This document shows positions 56,701 through 62,700 of a DNA stretch of 64,000 nucleotides, piece after piece. Where the stretch lies: NCBI GenBank assembly GCA_030407085.1, contig CM059586.1, positions 106,095,501 to 106,159,500 of the forward strand. Direction: 5' to 3'. How positions within the stretch are numbered: position 1 is the first letter of the stretch; every line of letters begins with the position of its first letter. The notes below the pieces were generated by a model. That model had not been told where the DNA came from. It did not search any database and saw nothing but the letters and a program-made list of their open reading frames with translations. Source of the DNA: Trichopria drosophilae (lineage: Eukaryota > Arthropoda > Insecta > Hymenoptera > Diapriidae). A program made the position numbers and the translations under genes.

Positions 56701-59700
56701 GTGACGAATTTTGATAAAAATATCCTATTTTCATTGAAAATTGAAGCAAATATTTTGATTTTTCCTGAAGTATATCAGATTCAATTTGACAGAATTCGAC
56801 ATGCAATTTGATTCTGATCCAATTCCAATCACTCGTGACCCGTTTCAAATCGATGTCTCAGAGGTCAGAGCTTGATACTTTCCTTCAAAACTATATATCT
56901 AGGCTTTTATGAAACGCTTTCGCCCAATGGCCATATCCTGGAAACTTTCATTTCACAAATTTTCATTGCTCTAATTTATAGTAAAATGACTATAGTTTTG
57001 TTTTAATTTTTATATCATTGTAGCAACTATTAAAAAAGTAAAATAATTTCAGAAGTAATTCACTGATTATATTTTGGTGTAATTATTATGGTTTCATTAA
57101 TGAAAAACATTTTTAAAACAGAAAAATGTTTTATTTTAACCATTCTTGAACTTTTTTACTTTTGGTTGTGGGCAACTTTCCCAAAATACGATTACAGATG
57201 AAAAATACAGACTTTCTTCCGAAATATCTAATATTATTTAAATTATTGTTTTTATTGATTTAATTTATTTTTGTCATATGTTGACCGATGTTATTTTGAC
57301 GTAATATTTTGATGTGTGATATTTAAACATCTACAAAAAAGTTCGTCAACTGCAGTGTAAAAATTAAAAATTCAACAAATATTTGCTCGTTTTGTTTTGT
57401 TCTAAAAATTATGGCATAATTATGTAAAGAAAAATCAAATAGATAATCCTTTCTTTATTAGAAAAACATTTAACAATGAACAATATTCGTAAACAAATTA
57501 GTAATTGAAAAAGACAATAATTTAATTAACAGAAATTGAACTTATTAACATTAACATTAAACTTAACTTTAAACAAGTTTCACTAAATTGAACTGCTCAT
57601 ATTAGGAAATTATTGAAAATAACTCAATAATTAAAGAAAAAATGTTGAATATAAGTGCATTATTACATAAAAAATATAATTAATGACGTGAGAATTCACC
57701 AAATAAAATATTAAACAGACATATAATTAAGTAAATTTTAATTAAACATCACAAAAATCGCCTTTATGTAAAAAATAATCACATGTTTTAAGAATAATAA
57801 TTGAGTACTATACTTGTGTGTACAGTTTTAATTGATTTAATGCTATAGGAAAAAATTTTAATAGAAAACTACCGGGTTTAATTGTAATTTCTCTATCTAA
57901 TACCAATTACACCGTACAGAAGTTAATTGTGTTTTTTGTTGATTTATACAATTAAATGTAATCGGTTTCTTTGTGCGGTTGTATTATTAATCTATTTTGC
58001 ACTTTTACACTAAAGATAACAAATATGAAATTGCGGCTGCCTAATAACGCAGAAAAAAATAATTATTGTTTATTGGGAATTTACTATTTGGAGTTGCTTA
58101 TTTTTCTTTAGTCGTTTCAGATTCCAAATATTACATTATGTACAGTAATTACTTTTAATTCCAAGAGTAATTGCAGTAGCTACTCTTCATCTCTATCAAT
58201 ATTAATATTTCATTTTTTCCCTACTTTCACACGGAAAGACTTTGTTATGAAGTTTATTGCTCCAGATACAAATTAAGGTCAGATTTTTATTATTATTTGT
58301 AAATTTTTTTGTAGTAAGTTTGGTTATGTTTAATTTTATTTTTAAACATTTTTCTAATCCAACGCCAAAATTACAACCTTAAAGTCTATTTTCATGTAAT
58401 GAGTGTTAAACACTAAATTACTAACTGGATTAGTATCGTTTTTAAGAAAAGGCTTTCTGGTAAATTAATATTAGCAGTTTCGAATAACATTTTTACCGAA
58501 CTATCATTTTTATTTAAGATTCTTTCTAACCATTATTTAAATTTAATACATGGCAGCGTTTTCAATATCCGCGTATAGAATTAAAATCCCTAGTACATAT
58601 AATAAGAAAAGCATTTGTTCATATAGTGAACGCATTGCTACTGAATACTTAGGGGAGTACTTAGATTTAATAGTATATCATCTGTGGGATTGATCAATTT
58701 CCAATATAACTTTCCGTTTCCTAATAATATCGTAAAAGCAAGGAATTATAGAAATATATGATTAGCTATTTAGTATATTTATTACTATTTTATTTCAAGA
58801 ATAAATTCATAGTAATTATGATTTTCACATAATTCAATAGCAAATTTATTGTTTATTAATTTCAATAGTAAATGTCAACTACTGTTTATCTCAAAAAAAA
58901 TGGATGGAAATGTTTGTGTTTATAATTAACAACGTTAATAGATTAGTTGATAGGTATTTAGTTAAGAGCTATTTAAGATACTTGACGAATTTGCAAGGTA
59001 AATATGAATGTTTCGTAATTTTATGAAATTTATTATTATGTCATAAATAGCAGTTCTACCGGAACTTTCTTAGGTAATATTTTGTCTACTTTAAAAATTA
59101 TTTGGCATCCGTGAAATGAACAATTGCCATTAATTTTAAACGCAGGTCTTTTGTACGTTTTCCACTCATTTCTACAGTATTTTGACATCGCCTAGTGAAT
59201 ATATCATACATTGCTGCGTGTGTTTACTACTGATAGATGTAGTCGCTCTTAGTTATTAGTACGAATGACTAAATTTTAATATTATGCACAATATAAAAAA
59301 ATACTTGGGCATCAATAATTGCTACTGAAAACTAGAATAATCTTTAAAAACAGAATATGTGTTTTTTTTAAATAGCAGCTATTTTAAGCCGAATAGCAAT
59401 TATTCAGAATAAAATAGTTGCTGCCGATAATTGAATGATCAAAAAATACGGATTGATCATTAACACATAGAAAACAATAATTATGAATATCTTTGGAACA
59501 GTGGCTAGTATTTATCTTACCATTACACAATAAGCTACTGCAAAATATAATCGGACGGTAAAGAAATTGCGAAAAATAATCTACCCAACTAGCAGTAAGA
59601 AATTTCAAATTTTTTAATAATAATTTCAAACATTTTTCACTAATTATAATGTCGTAGGAAATAGTACATTATGCAACTAGGAAGCAAAATTGAATTTTCC

Positions 59701-62700
59701 GCTCCTGGACTGAGAAAAGAATTCTTTTTATTTTTTTAATAAAAATCACAATCACCAAAATTTAACAGACATCCGGTAGCACATTTTTCTATGGAAAATA
59801 CGTAGTGAGTATTTTTTAAATACAATGCAAACTATTTTCAGAGTTATACTGGGAGAAGTTTGTTGAAATTCATTCCTTAAAAATGGAAATCGAGATATTC
59901 TTTGTATGCTGAAGATTTTTAATTATTTTTTAAGTATACCTTTTAATTACAGTTGTTAAATAATTTCACCATTTTTAATTTTTTGTTTTGAAAAAAGAAT
60001 TGAAGTATTTTTACAAGTAGTCTTGATATGCATATGATTGCGTGAATTATTTTCGAACCTAGGACAGTTACCATTTTTAATATCTATTAAAATTATTAAA
60101 AATATTCACTTGTTTCTAATGGTATCGTTTGAATCGTTTTTTATTGTCTTAGCTTTTGAAAATAAAACGACAAACTGTACTCACGATAAATAACATTAAA
60201 AATACAGATGTTTATATGCATGCATGGTTTAAATATTGTTCAACAATATTATTTTTAGTTTATTTGTATTAAATTAAATGATAAAACTTGTATTGGCATT
60301 TAAATGATATAAGAATCCAGTTAGCTCTAATTAGTGTACTTTTAAATTTTAAAGGTTCGCTTTTTATGATGTACATTTTAAGACCAAGTTAACTAAATTA
60401 TGTCACTGTAATTTCTTCTAAAATCAATAAATGGTAGGAGAGTACGGATAATCTATGCTTACTAAACGATTTTCAATATAATATTCCTAAATTTTATATT
60501 TTATCTCACTGATAAAATATAATTTGTATAACACTCTTTTATAAAGAAAAGTTCTCTGTTTTATGTATTATACAACAACGTATAAAAAAGTATTCATATT
60601 TTCTGCAGATAAATTTAAACTGGAAAAATGTTGTGTTTTAAATAAAAAATACAAATTTATGTATTAATTCTTCTAAGGATGGTATTTGTCAATCACTGTT
60701 ATTATTTATTTTCTAACGAAATGTTTAATATTTCAATTACATTAGAGTTTACATCAAGTTTTAATTTATTTTCTTTTAACACTTTTTAAAGATATACATG
60801 TTGTCATTTTTTTTAACGTTTTCGATCATTGTGGCACAATTTTCCGACCATCTAAATGCTGTACAGAATTATATTATTATTGCATTTTTAAAAAATTTGC
60901 TAAACTTTCAATGGTTTACTTTTATTTCAAAACTTATTTGTTGATTTTACTAGAGTTACTCGTGTAACATAGAATTTCCTGCAGTACACTAAAAAAAATC
61001 TACACCCCAAAAAAAGGATTTGGTTTATTTACTACCCACTTTGTAAGCCTAATTACTTATTTGTTGGAACTATTTTCCCGTAAATCTAAGAAATTAAACT
61101 GCCATTAAGCTAGTTAAACCTCGGGATATGATTGGGAAAAATATTTAATACCGTTTCCAAGAAACTAATTTTTATCATTAATGATATTGTTAACAAGAGA
61201 AAGCATTACTGTTCTTAATAAAAAATTGAAACCTGCAAAATTAATTTTTTAAACAACTTTTATTAATTACTTAAATTGTCTTTTTTTTGCCAGATAAGAA
61301 GTTGCTAAAAATGAAGATAAAGAAACAACTTTATCCTACAATTTTTGCAAATTTCTGAAGCTACGTCAAATATCTCTGTTTATTAAAAAAAAATGATTAT
61401 TTTTCATAATTTCTGAATAGTTTTAGTGATTAGATAAAAATCTGGAAAAAATCTTATGGCAAAACTGTAGAGAAAAAATAGGCCGTCATTCCTTAAAAGC
61501 CATTCATTTTAAAAAAAATGTTTAACTGGCGATAAGAAGAAAGTTTGAATCATTAACAAAATTTGTTTAACCAATTATTTTTTCAGGTCTCAATTTTTTT
61601 CCAAGGAAAATAATAATTTCTCACTTCAATAATGCCATTATTAATGAAAAATAAATTCTTGAAAACGTTATTAAATGATTTTCCCAAACATACTATAAAC
61701 ATATTAAATAGTTGACGAAGAAGTAGTAAAAGAAATCAATCTTTTTAGTTAGACAAATTGTGTTGATTTCATTACTTTTATCTGAGTTAATAGTTGTTCA
61801 TTATATTCATTAAAACATGCAGTTAAACTGACAAAATGTCAAAATACTACTTTACGGTATTATTATTACTTTTTTTATATGATTTTTAGATATTATATTA
61901 AATATTACAAGTGATTAAATTCCGCTGAGAACTAATCAATTACTTACTATTCATTGTATTTGTAATTAAGTGTACTTGGGCTGTTTTAAAAATAAAAAAC
62001 GTGTGGTTGAAAAAAGTATCATTACACAATTCCACTTGACTACTGTTCGGATATATTGAATAATCTTAGAAAGACAAATGTTATGTCGAAAAAAGGCTCG
62101 TCAGCAGTATATTTTCACGTTTACTCTCTGTAACAATTACTACTTACATTTAAAACAGCAAAGAAATTGCATCGTCTAAAAAATGACGTAAATTTTGCAT
62201 TTACATGTTGACATTACATCGTAACAGGATTTTTCAAACTGATGGTTAATGCAGGTTAAGCATTACAGATGATGAAATTGAACTGTCACATTTTAGATCA
62301 TGTAATTTCTTCACTCATTTAAATTTAAATGAAAATTATTTTAGAAATGTAACTAAAGATGACACATAAAGCAGCTGAAACGTTTTTTAAAAAAAAATGA
62401 TTTTTTAAATTTTGTTTATTGCGGCAGTTTCATGTCGAAATCTAGTATTTTTTAACTAACTCTATAAATTGTACATAGTTTCGGCATTTTTTAAAATATT
62501 TTTCCGTAAAGTTTACTACATGGATTTTTTTGTATGAACATTTTTCAGATGCCAAAAATAATTTTAAAACTGTTTTACTGTGCCTTATGATAATTTTCTG
62601 CAATATTACCAGTATTATCAGATATAGTAAGAATTGATATATCTACAAAAATTTATTTTCGTCTAAATTTATAAAGATTAATCCTGCTACTATTGGACCA

